NCBI GenBank assembly: GCA_013396915.1
Contig: VWZL01000589.1
Span: forward strand, 100,371 to 164,370
Length of the DNA stretch: 64,000 nt
DNA from: Stercorarius parasiticus
Lineage: Eukaryota > Chordata > Aves > Charadriiformes > Stercorariidae
Reading direction: 5' to 3'
Part shown: piece by piece, positions 51,501 through 61,170 of the stretch
How the letters are laid out: the number at the start of each line of letters is the position of its first letter
Position numbering within the stretch: position 1 is the stretch's first letter
Program-made: the position numbers and the translations under genes
The notes under the pieces: model-generated
The model's input: the letters and a program-made list of their open reading frames with translations, nothing else
What the model was told of the DNA's origin: nothing
Database searches by the model: none

Positions 51501-52439
51501 CAGTGCCAGCGAGGGACCTGCTCCGCTCTGCAGGGCTGGCTGCAGCGTGCGGCTGGGCGAGCGAGGGGTGTCTGGGGGGTGAAGGGTACATGGCGGGTGC
51601 AGGGGTACAGGGGTGAGGGGCACATGGGTGCGGGGTTGGGGGGGTAGGCCTGTGCCCACCTTTCCGTGGGAGCCTGGTGCCACCTGGTGGCCACGGCCCG
51701 CGGTGTGCGGCCCTCGCCGGTGCTGGCTCCACGGGAGCCGGGGGTGCTCGGGGAGCCGGGGGTGCCCGGGCAGCGACCTGCCCAGCCCCTCAGCTGAGTT
51801 TATTTCCCATTTCTGCAAATAATTCAAACAGCACCAACGGATGCCTTTGTGCAGCCGGACCTGGCCCCGAAAGGTGCCACAGGAGCAGAGCCTCGTCTGT
51901 GCCAAAGACCAGCAGAAACCCTGCATCGACAGCCTGCCCAGGGCTTACGCACAAAGTTTTTAGAAGCCCCCAGGGCCAGGGAGACGATGGGGAGACACCT
52001 GAGCAGAGCCTGGCTGTGGCTTCCCGGGGATTTTGCTCCCAGGAGTTTCCCGAGACCCAGCATGGCTGGGAAATGGGGACTTTCTCTTGAGGGGATCTGC
52101 CCCGGGAGCCCTATGGCCACCAATCCTGGCCAGGGCCCTGTGACGAGCTGGGTCACAACAATACCCGAGCAAAGCTTTGATTGAAAAAAGAACCCTAAAA
52201 CATCAAAACCCATCATCCATGGCTCAGAGAACAGCAGCAGGAAGAGTTTGCAGGCAGGAAGCCCTTCCAGCCGGAGACCCCCAATTGTCCCAGCCTCCCA
52301 CTCCGGGGTGACAAGGCTGAGCCCCAGGTCAGCAGGGTCTGGGGCTGTGGGGAATTAATTCTGAGTTAATTCTGTACCGCAACAGAAATGCACGAGGGGC
52401 ACCATCACCAAGATGTACCACTGTCTTTGAATAAATCAG
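51501..52439. other. Intergenic region
   Basis: GC-rich, with no supported exon. Chance frames only. Confidence 0.55.
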
Positions 52440-52992
52440 CTAGCCCCTACAGATGGGGTACAGCTGAGCCCCGAGAGCTGGGGGGTGTGTGTGTGTATTC
52501 CTGGCCCCTCTCCTACAGCTCGGGCAGAGCCAGCTGAACCCTGGCCCCTATAGCTAGGGGGGGAAGAGCGCTGCCCAGCTTCTCCACCAGCCCCTATAGA
52601 TGGGATGGCCCCAGTCCTCTGCCCTATAGCTGGGGTCCAGCCAATGTCTCAGCCCCTACAGCCAGGGAGGAAGGTCCCAGCTCCCCCCCTGTAGTCAGGG
52701 AATATCTATGTCTCATCCCCTATAGCTTGGGGAGACAGGGGTCTGACCCTGTCTCCTATAGCCTGGGTCCGACTGTGTCCCGGCCCCTATAGCAGGGTCT
52801 CCCAGATCCCCTCTCTACAGTAGTGTCTGGCTATGTCCTACCCCTTATATCCATAGGAGGGTCTCAGCCCCCTCCCCTATAGCTGGGGCACACCTATACG
52901 CCTGCCCATATAGCTAGGGGGATCACAAATCCCTCCCCTATAGCGGGGGCACACCTATCCCCCAGTCCCTATATGGGGGGGTGGGGTGGGGT
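52440..52992. repeat. CCCCTATAGCTGGGG tandem array, about 31-bp period
   Basis: About sixteen copies of a core CCCCTATAGC(T)GGGG (variants CTACAG, CTGTAG and CTATAT) spaced mostly 25-38 bases apart, embedded in degenerate units of about 31 bases. Each core is a near-palindrome (CCCC-TATAG-CTAGGGG). The array runs into the 239-N gap next to the ZFAND-like promoter, so its full length is unknown. Confidence 0.85.
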
Positions 52993-53231
52993 NNNNNNNN
53001 NNNNNNNNNNNNNNNNNNNNNNNNNNNNNNNNNNNNNNNNNNNNNNNNNNNNNNNNNNNNNNNNNNNNNNNNNNNNNNNNNNNNNNNNNNNNNNNNNNNN
53101 NNNNNNNNNNNNNNNNNNNNNNNNNNNNNNNNNNNNNNNNNNNNNNNNNNNNNNNNNNNNNNNNNNNNNNNNNNNNNNNNNNNNNNNNNNNNNNNNNNNN
53201 NNNNNNNNNNNNNNNNNNNNNNNNNNNNNNN
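52993..53231. other. Assembly gap (239 N)
   Basis: Run of N between the tandem array and a CpG-rich sequence. The promoter and first noncoding exon of the downstream gene probably lie inside it or beside it. Open frames that appear to cross it are meaningless. Confidence 0.98.
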
Positions 53232-53360
53232 GGGTGAGGCCGGCCTTCCAGCGGGCAGCGCGGCCGAAGGGTGGCGGGGCGGGCGGGCGGCCCGTGGCAT
53301 GCCCTGGCCGGGCGGTGGGTTAGCCTTAGGGCGGAGGGAGCGGTGCGGTTCCCCCGCGGT
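53232..53360 (+). promoter_or_regulatory. CpG-rich 5' region of ZFAND5-like gene
   Basis: A very CpG-rich segment directly after the gap (GGGTGAGGCCGGCC..., repeated GGGCGGGCGG boxes). It begins with GGGTGAGG, which could be the donor of an exon ending inside the gap. It is the only CpG island near the ZFAND-like start exon. Confidence 0.5.
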
Positions 53361-54877
53361 TCTTCATTTCAGCTGGTTTTGGGGTAGAGCTGTGTCTGTG
53401 CCGCTCGGCTCCTGCTGCAGGTTGCCCATGGGAGAGCTGAACAGATCCCAAGTCTCAGCAGCCGTTGCCTTCTCTCTCCAGGGACGCTCCAAATCGGAAG
53501 CAACTCCTGAAAATCTGTGGTGGCTACCATCCGTCCGGTTCCCTCTGCAGGGATCCAGCCTGACAGGTCCGGTCCCAGTGGGCCCAGTGTGGGGGAGGCT
53601 CCTGTGGCTGCTGGTGCCAACGGTGAGGTCAGTTTGGGCCGGGAAAGGATTTCTGGTCTGGTAATGGGAACACCAGCCTGAGCTCTGCAAGGGGAGCCCC
53701 GAGTGCGGAGCGGAGATTCCTATTGCCCAGCTGAGGACAAGGAGGAATAAACCAGAGCCGATCCACCTCCATCCCACGGGAGTGCTCTTGGGAGGGTAAT
53801 TATTTCTTGTTTCTCTTGTTTTATTGGAGCAAGTTTTGTAGGAGCATGAAAGAAAGCAGCAGAGTTTGTGAAGTGGTGGATACTTTGTGCGTCCCACAAA
53901 GGGGATCGCTTGTGGTGCTCCCGGTCTTTGAGCTGGAGCCACCTGTGCCCGCTGCGGTCCCCTGAACGTCCTCTCCCCTTGTTGTCTGTCGAAGCTGGAT
54001 CAGCTGCAGCCGCGTTGATTGCACCCATCTGAATTGGTGTTGGTTGTTGCTGGGAGTTACTGCTTATGGTTCTGGTTTAAAGGGGTGCGGCGCAGTTTGA
54101 CCATGAAAACGCTACACCGTGTGTGGCTGGAAGGGGCCACTTCCCAGGTCTGGAGGTAACTGCATGTGATCCAGAGACAAATTATTAAGATTAATTTTAA
54201 AAGTAGGTTTCACTGTGCCCGCTGCTTCCCCTGGGAAGGTGTTCCAGAATCGCATCTCACTGCTGGAAAGAAACCTTATCCAGCCAAACTATGCTAACAT
54301 TCCCCTTGTCCGCCAGCATATGTCAGGAAATGCAGGAATAGGTCAAAACTGAGAGTCAGTGAATTCTTTTTGCATCACTTACATCATCTTCCTGAGAACT
54401 AAAAAAGTAAAACAGGCTTGAAATGAAAACAAATGCTGCTAAGTGCAAAATGTGACTAACAAGGCTGGACGCTGGCTGTTTGAGTGGTGTTCTTTGTTTC
54501 GGTGTTTGCAGGAGTTGTTAGTGGCGCTGTGATGGCCCTTCTTGTTACTGTTGGAGAGCCGATCGCTGGGGTCTAACATGTGTGTCCTCACCGGGAGCTT
54601 AGGGAGCCTCGTGGTGCGAGGAGGGGACACTGGGGGCTCCTGTTGATGTTTCCTCCTCCTGGCAGCTGAGCCCTGGGTGGCCCCAGGTCCCAGGACCCGG
54701 ATTCCCCGGCTGCTTATGAGCCCTGGGTCCCACTGAAGGGACCCAGATCGCGTTGTTGTGCACGTGCAGGATCTGGCCTCCCTTGGGATCCTTTGTGCTC
54801 CTTCCTGATCAGATGCAGCTGACAACGAGCGAGCGCTCTGGCCCTAACAGCTGTCTCCATTTGTTTCCTGTTTGTAG
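53361..54877 (+). other. ZFAND5-like 5' intron or UTR region
   Basis: Sequence between the CpG-rich 5' region and the start exon. It could include a further noncoding exon, but none can be fixed. No transposon recognised. Confidence 0.6.
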
Positions 54878-55051
54878 CTTGGTGCCTTGGAGGAGAGAGG
54901 ATGGCTCAGGAGACGAACCAAACCCAGGTGCCTCTGCTCTGTACCACGGGCTGTGGATTTTATGGCAGCCCCCGCACCAACGGGATGTGCTCCGTTTGCT
55001 ATAAGGAGTTTCTGCAGAGACAGCAGAGCAGTGACCGGATAAGCCCCCCAG
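54878..55051 (+). CDS. ZFAND5-like start exon with A20 zinc finger
   Basis: Acceptor cctgtttgtag at 54877, then 23 bases of 5' UTR and ATG at 54901. The exon ends CCCCAG|GTAGAG at 55051. It encodes [20 protein letters not shown], then [20 protein letters not shown] (residues 1-50 in all). This is the A20-type zinc finger with Cys14, Cys18, Cys30 and Cys33 in C-x3-C-x11-C-x2-C spacing. In ZFAND5/6 this finger binds ubiquitin. The first ten residues and the [13 protein letters not shown] block are diagnostic of the ZFAND5/ZFAND6 subgroup. Confidence 0.95.
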
Positions 55052-58000
55052 GTAGAGGATTTTTGTCTATGAAATCTCTCTTAAATGGGTGCCTCGATGC
55101 AAACTGTGTTAGGCAGCTGGGATAGAGCATGGTACTGGTGCATTTACTCCCTCCTGGAAAACTCGTGTCTTTTCCTTTTTGTGTAGACCCGAGCCTCTAA
55201 ATCAAAGACCCCTGAATCTTTGGACGTTTCTGTTCCCTGTAAGGGGTCAGTTGTCTTCCCGGTCCCAGATGACTGGAAGCCCTGACCCAGTCAGCACCTT
55301 CTAGGAAGCTGTAAAACTTTACTTACACTAACAGTGGCACAGATTTTTAGCTATTACCTTCTCCCTGAGTTAGGTGCTGGCTGCTGGGAACCACACTAGA
55401 TCCCTGAAATGAAATTTTATTTGGGAAGAATTTGGCCTTTTGGGTTTGCATGATTTTTTTTTATCTTAACAGGGTTGACAATTAAAAACAATGAAATAAA
55501 AGGTCTGTTTCTTGCAGCTAAACAGAGCTGACATAGCACTGAACTGGGAGGCAGCTAGGTGCACAAAAAGGATGCTCTTTCCGTCGTTAGCAGGATTTTC
55601 TTTTGCTGAGAGTTTGTGCAGATGCCGCCATGTGCAGCCTTTGCTATACTGGTGAGAAACGCCTTCCAGAGATCTTCCACAGCTTTGTTCCCGAGTGTAA
55701 TAATAGTTTTCCTTGAATTACCCACCTAAAATATATATTAGGAACACAGCCTGTCCTGACAAAGGGGTTTTCTAAAGACCCTGACTTAGATCCTCAGCTG
55801 ACATAATAAACCAAGATGTCGCTATCGAAGCCAGTTCTTTCAGCACATGAGGATCTGGTTCTTAGACCTTGGAGAAGTTGCAAAGTAACGTTGAGTTCAA
55901 GGTATGTTGGTAACTGCAGCACTTTCACTTATACCGACAGGAGAATATTTATGCTGATGCAGAGTTTGCTTTGTGATGCTGAGGAAAAGAAGGGAAGTCA
56001 AAGGAGGAGGGAGGTGTCATGGGTGACTGAAGTCAGATTTTACCAGATGTTAAAAAAAACACACAGTAATGGAAGGAATTCAGCACAGTAACTCCTGCGA
56101 ATAAACCCGCATCCCTCAAAAGGGAGCTCACAGATCCCGAGAGCTGAACAGGTCTCTGTAAATGAGGCCTGCAGTTCTCAGGAAGACGAGCAGGGATGTT
56201 ACGATCCTGGTAACATAGATCAGTCATTCCTGGTCTACTGTAAGAATGGCTGCACTGGGTCACAGTGAGATCCATCCAGCCCTGATGTATTGTCCCCACA
56301 GAGACCTACACACAGATTTAGAGGGGAGAGTATAAGAACAGGGATCTAGGAGCAATCCCAACCAGAGTGCGCCCTCCCAGCTCCTTTCAAGGGCATTTTC
56401 AAGCATTTACTAAGACTGTGTTCTTGTTTTGTAGCCCCCAGTGGTCCCAACAGCAGCCCCATGGCTTCAGATTCAATTGCAGGGCAGCGTGCAGAGGGAG
56501 ACTCCACGCCTGAGGATGCGAAAGCCAGGTAGGGGTGTAGTCTATGGGATGGGGGATCTGAAGCTGTGCTGAAAACCAGGCCTGGGACTCAAGGGGCAGG
56601 CTGTCATGCTTCATATGGCCAAGGGGATCTGTAAATCAGGCTGGATCAAACACTCTTCATTGTGACCCTGGTTTATTTGGAAGACTGAGATGTCCCTGAT
56701 GATGGTGACTGCGTAGAGTCAGGTACCAGCAGCTTGGTAGTAAATTAAAACCTGCAGTAAACTAAGTGGCATCCTGGTTCTCTTGCAGCCAGTGCACCTT
56801 GTCTGTCACGAGCCGTCTAAAACTGCTGGGCTTCAACTAAGTGAAAGAACCTGGTGATGATCCAGGCTGGGAGCTGTGACAGCAGGATTAGGGACCTTGG
56901 TCACATTTGATGGGAAGGAAGATAGTGCTGCATTGAGCTCTACCATCGCATTACAGTCCTGACTCATAACTCTGTTTCCCTGTCCCTGGACTTGTTTGGA
57001 TGGGCTGTTGCCTTGGCTTTGCGATATAATTGGGTGGAAAAGGAAACTGAGATCATCACAGATTCATTCCATTTATGTCTATGAAGAACTTTGATCCCAA
57101 ATCTCAAGGGGAATTGGCGTGCTGTACTCCTGAGCTACCTCTGGGTATAATGAAATTGACTTTATGGGCTGAAGATCTGTCCCACATAACTGTTCATCAA
57201 AAGAAAATACTTGTGTTTAACCTGTGGTTGGTTGATTTGTTTGTTGCAAATGCTCTCAGTGCCCAGACTCCTGTGACCCATCAGATGACGGCCATGAGCA
57301 TATCCAGAGAAGAAAACAGCAGCGAGACAGAAGAATTCATCAAGACAGAAGAAGTCTCGGTAGCATCTTCCTCATCAGGTAGATGGTTTGGCCTTTGTAC
57401 AAGTCTGAATGACACCAGTCTCGCAAGTTGGTTTGAGCAGCAAGTACAATACTGGCCACTAACTCCAGGGGACGATTGTTACCTCCCGGCAGTAAAGATA
57501 CACCTAGCAGGAGAGCTGAAGAGAAAACGGTTTGTCTGATTCTGAAACAGGGAGGAGAGAAAATGCTGTGCCTGAGGGCAGGCCGATAGAGATTGCTTTG
57601 TGGGCTGAGGGCTGAGTAGCTGCCAGCCCTTACTCGCTGGCAGGAGGATAATCTTCCATGACGCCTTTCCTAGCAAATGGCAGAAAGCCCGGAGCGTCCC
57701 ACAGCCTCCTGCACGGCTGTTGTTGGCTGCATTTCCCTGCCATCTCTGGAGGGAGAAAAGGAGATGGATCCAGTGTAGTCTTGGGAGAGAGGAGACATGT
57801 TTGTGATGGTGCCCAGGGACAGCTGCTGGCCTGATGGTTGCCATCCTGAGTGATGGGAGGCATACCTGCCCCTCGGAGAGGAGTGTTACCACTGTTGCTG
57901 TGTTTGCAAAGTGGGTACCTCGAAGTGATAGAGGAGCTCGGGTGTCGTTGCCCAGCAGGGTGCATCCTCCAGTTGATGAGTTACAGGGTGAGCTGTTATG

Positions 58001-61000
58001 TTGCAGCCGAGCTGTAACCAAGTGACACTGCATTGGAGACACCCTCCTTTGGTTCAACTGACAGTTCGCTTGCCTTCAAAGCTAAAAAAAACCCTGAATT
58101 GTTGGTTGCTAAAAAAACAGGCTGTAGTCACCGCACATGACTGCACATTTTGGATTTGGTAATCCCTAGCCTACAAGCCCAGGAGACAATTTATAACAGG
58201 CAGGTGAGAGACTGTTTGGTGAAAGAGAGGGGTGGGAGAGACTGCCCCTTTCTTCTGATTTAGAAAGTTGTTTAGGGTCAGATCTGCAAAGCTGTCTGTG
58301 CCTCTGTCTCCTGTCTGACAGTCCTCCTCTGTCCTCTCTCTGACTCTGACTGTCTCCTTAGCCCAATTTTCAGAGCCACGTGCGCTGCAGGTGTGTATCT
58401 GCTAGCAGTTGGAGCTCCTCCCTCCTGTTGACTTCTCTAGCCTGCTTGGGTACTGTAGGAAATCCTGCTAAGCATCAGTGACCTTTAACAATCTGGCTTT
58501 CAGAGCTCAGTTTTCCTTTTGGTAGATTAGAGACAGCGATGAGTATCTGTGTAAAGCATTCTGAGACCTACATATGAGGAACACTTACATAAGAGTCAGC
58601 AAAAATAATTAGTAGTACTTACAAGGGGTTAACTTTTTTTTTTCCCTGTGAAGATTAACTCCAGGCTCAGCTGTGCAGTTGAGTTACTGTACATCAGCTA
58701 AGCTGTAGTGACTATCCAGATGCATGCTTAACCTATGGCAAGCACCAGGTAATTCTACTTACTACCTTTTCTCAGCCAGAGCTAAATGGCATCGCGTTAC
58801 CTTATGTATGCCTTAACTAAACCATAATATCTCCTTGGTGTTTCTGGGCCTTGGACTGAAGGAACTTGAAACAGAGAGAAAACATGAGGCTGTGTGAGGT
58901 GTGGATCTCTGTGGAACAAGGCAAATCTCACAGTCTAGGGGATGTCGGCCAGGGCAAGGTGCACACAGAGGTGTCTGGCACAGGCCCAGAATCACAGGGT
59001 GTCAAGAAACTCCTGCAATAAAACAAATGTGTTGCTTGGTTTATCAAGAAGTATAGCAAAACTCTTGTGTCTGTTTCAGGTACCCTGCTTGAAATATCCC
59101 AGAACACAGCTGAGGGCAAGGCAGCTTCAGAAAAACCCAAACAGAAGAAGAATCGCTGCTTCACTTGCCGGAAGAAGATAGGGCTAACTGGTAAGACCCT
59201 GTCTGTGGAGAAAGCTTGCCTGTGGGTTAAGTAGTCTGGTGCGGGCAGATCTCCTTGTGCTGTGATGCTGCCTGGGTTCACAGGTCGGTGTGGGTCAGTG
59301 GTTGGAGGTACCCTCCAAAAAGTCTCTTTACATCCGCAAGATGGGTGCTGCAGGGGAGGTGGGAGGGGAGCTCTGACCTGCCAGCAGTGCTATCCGAGGC
59401 AGAGAATGTGCCGCTCACTGCCAGGGTCCCTGCCAGCCCTTGGATGCAGGATTGCAGAACTGGATGGAGCAGTGCCTCTCGGATTATTTCTGCCTGCTTG
59501 GCAAAAGCTACTTGTAGAAGCAAAGGCAGTGCTTGCTGTGGATCTAATTCTGCTCCTGTTCAAGTCAGTGGTAAAGCTTTCATAATAGTGACATGAACTG
59601 AGTTAGACCCAAACTGAAAATCCCACTCCAAGACTCGTCCCATTTGTTAACGTTGCTTGGCTTCTGCGTTTAGCTTCCCGAGAGCGGGACGGTGCTCAGC
59701 GTTCAGTCTGTAAAGCTGAAGAGAGAGAGGTGCTGAGGTGGTGTCAGGTGACTGGTATTAATGGGAGAACTGCCCCTGGAAAGTGAAGCGATTAACTTGG
59801 CTGTGGTTTGTTCATAAAAACATCATTCCCCTAAATTGACTCTGGCATTTAGTGTTTCCCTGGAAAAAGTTAACTCCAGAGCTGTACAGGTCACGCTGTT
59901 CTAGCAGAGCGCTCGCCTCTTTAGCCTCCTTGGTGCGTCCAGCAGCCAGGGACTGCACACAAGCTTCTGTGTTCGTCCATGTAGGCTGCTTCGTCGGAGT
60001 CTGGCCCCCAGGAGGTTTGCCCAGTGTCTGGCCCCGTGGAGCCTGAGCTTGCCAGCAGATTTGAGGGTGCTGTCATAGAAGAAATGTGGGTTTATAAGCC
60101 TGGGACTGGGCAGGGTACTCTGTGCCTGGCCTTCAGAACTGCAGGGAGGATTCTTTTCCTGGATGGGTGTTTCCTTAAGAGCTTCAAACTGTGAGAAGTT
60201 TCCTCTCCTTTGGGAATCAACTTGCTGTAAACTTGCCGAGAACTCCTGTGAATTCAGGGCGTTCAGGATAAAATTAGTTTTCTCAAATAGGAGTAAACTG
60301 GCACCTTGTAGCAAGGTGTTTGTCGTTGGAAACATGTGAAAGGGGAGAGCGTGATTCACTGCCAGTGTGATGGGCAGCTGATCTGTTGGCCTGCAGCAAA
60401 ACCCCTCCCTGCTCCCTGCCTCAGTTTCCCCGTCTGCTGTGATAACGCTTGCGCTTCTGAACAGCATTGTCTCCAAGTGAAGTGCTAAATGATGAATTTT
60501 GAAGCCTAAATAGCTCAAAAGTGATCCTAACGAGGTGAAGGTTTTGTTGTTTGCTGGCTTACTGCTGGTTGGTCCAGATGCTGCTGTGTGACGCGCGGGG
60601 AGCCAGGCTGGCTCTGAGGGCTGAGCTCCAGCTCAGGCTGCCTGCTCGCTGCCTGGGGAGCCTGGTCTGGATTAGCAATCTGGCACTCTATGGTCCCCAG
60701 CATGTCCCTTGTCCCCGGGGAGTGCAGAGAGCAGCTGCTGTGGGAGTGTTTCCCACTGCCGTGACAGCTGGGGCTGCCCAGAGCACGCGTGTACTCATGG
60801 GAGCAGCTAAGGCTGGGGAAACTGAAGAGCAACCCATGGTCTTCCCCCACACTGAGACTCCCTTTTGCCCATCGGGGACAGCGGCCCCCTCCCTCGTCTG
60901 ACCCTTTTTCTGTGTTAGTGGAGTTTCCTGGCCTGGCAGGAAAGAGCAGGGGCCCTGCTGCTTCCCGTCCAGCTGGATGGGGACTAACGCGGCTTTGTTT

Positions 61001-61170
61001 CTCTGCTCTTCCTCCTGTCAGGCTTCGACTGCCGCTGCGGGAACCTGTTCTGTGCCATTCACCGGTACTCCGACATGCACGCCTGCCCCTACGACTACAA
61101 GGCCGAAGCTGCCGAGAAGATTCGTAAGGAGAACCCCATCGTTATCGCTGAGAAGATCCAGAAGTTGTGA
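54901..61170 (+). CDS. A20/AN1 zinc-finger protein, ZFAND5/6-like (whole gene)
   Basis: Coding exons are 54901-55051, 56435-56528, 57260-57378, 59080-59190 and 61022-61170, all with GT-AG junctions and joining in phase to 207 residues (ZFAND5 is about 213, ZFAND6 about 208). The order is A20 finger (14-33), a low-complexity Ser/Glu-rich linker (45-140), and the AN1 finger (148-180) with Cys148, Cys151, Cys162, Cys164, Cys169, His172, His178 and Cys180. A basic C-terminus follows. ZFAND5 binds polyubiquitin and the 26S proteasome and promotes protein breakdown; related roles are plausible here. The linker keeps a [14 protein letters not shown] motif shared with ZFAND5, while [10 protein letters not shown] is like ZFAND6. 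The rest of the linker matches neither, so I read it as a third paralogue, not either known gene. Confidence 0.93.
55052..56434 (+). other. ZFAND5-like intron
   Basis: Intron of 1,383 bases between the A20 exon and the first linker exon, with no repeat or exon recognised. Confidence 0.85.
56435..56528 (+). CDS. ZFAND5-like linker exon 1 (residues 51-82)
   Basis: A 94-nt exon, acceptor ttgttttgtag and donor GCCAG|GTAGGG. It encodes [20 protein letters not shown] followed by [11 protein letters not shown], a Ser/Pro/Gly-rich linker. It resembles the ZFAND5 linker (GSNSPTSDSASVQRA) in pattern and position. It is too short for an open-frame scan but phase and splice sites agree on both sides. 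Confidence 0.9.
56529..57259 (+). other. ZFAND5-like intron
   Basis: Intron of 731 bases, unique sequence. Confidence 0.85.
57260..57378 (+). CDS. ZFAND5-like linker exon 2 (residues 82-122)
   Basis: A 119-nt exon, acceptor aatgctctcag and donor TCATCAG|GTAGAT. It encodes [20 protein letters not shown], then an acidic and serine-rich stretch ([20 protein letters not shown]). PVT-QMT-MSISRE is shared with ZFAND5. The EEFIKTEEV stretch includes a SUMO-type IKTE motif that I do not recall in ZFAND5 or ZFAND6. Confidence 0.92.
57379..59079 (+). other. ZFAND5-like intron
   Basis: Intron of 1.7 kb, unique sequence, with no repeat recognised. Minus-strand frames near 57479-58057 are unsupported. 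Confidence 0.85.
59080..59190 (+). CDS. ZFAND5-like exon with start of AN1 finger (residues 122-159)
   Basis: A 111-nt exon, acceptor gtctgtttcag and donor ACTG|GTAAGA. It encodes [20 protein letters not shown], then [16 protein letters not shown], which supplies the first two AN1 ligands (Cys148, Cys151). The intron falls inside the AN1 finger between Thr and Gly, as in the family. Confidence 0.94.
59191..61021 (+). other. ZFAND5-like intron
   Basis: Intron of 1.8 kb ending in a tcttcctcctgtcag acceptor. MIR-type words (ctgcctcagtttccccgtctg near 60417) occur, with no other element recognised. Confidence 0.85.
61022..61170 (+). CDS. ZFAND5-like last exon, AN1 finger and C-terminus
   Basis: Enters in phase (GGC-TTC-GAC) and runs to TGA at 61168-61170. 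It encodes [20 protein letters not shown], then [19 protein letters not shown] and VIAEKIQKL. It carries the remaining AN1 ligands (Cys162, Cys164, Cys169, His172, His178 and Cys180) and the invariant [11 protein letters not shown] tail of ZFAND5/6. Confidence 0.96.

Noticed and set aside
52938..53664. Open frames spanning the N run
   Set aside because: They consist largely of unknown residues across a 239-N gap and carry no information.
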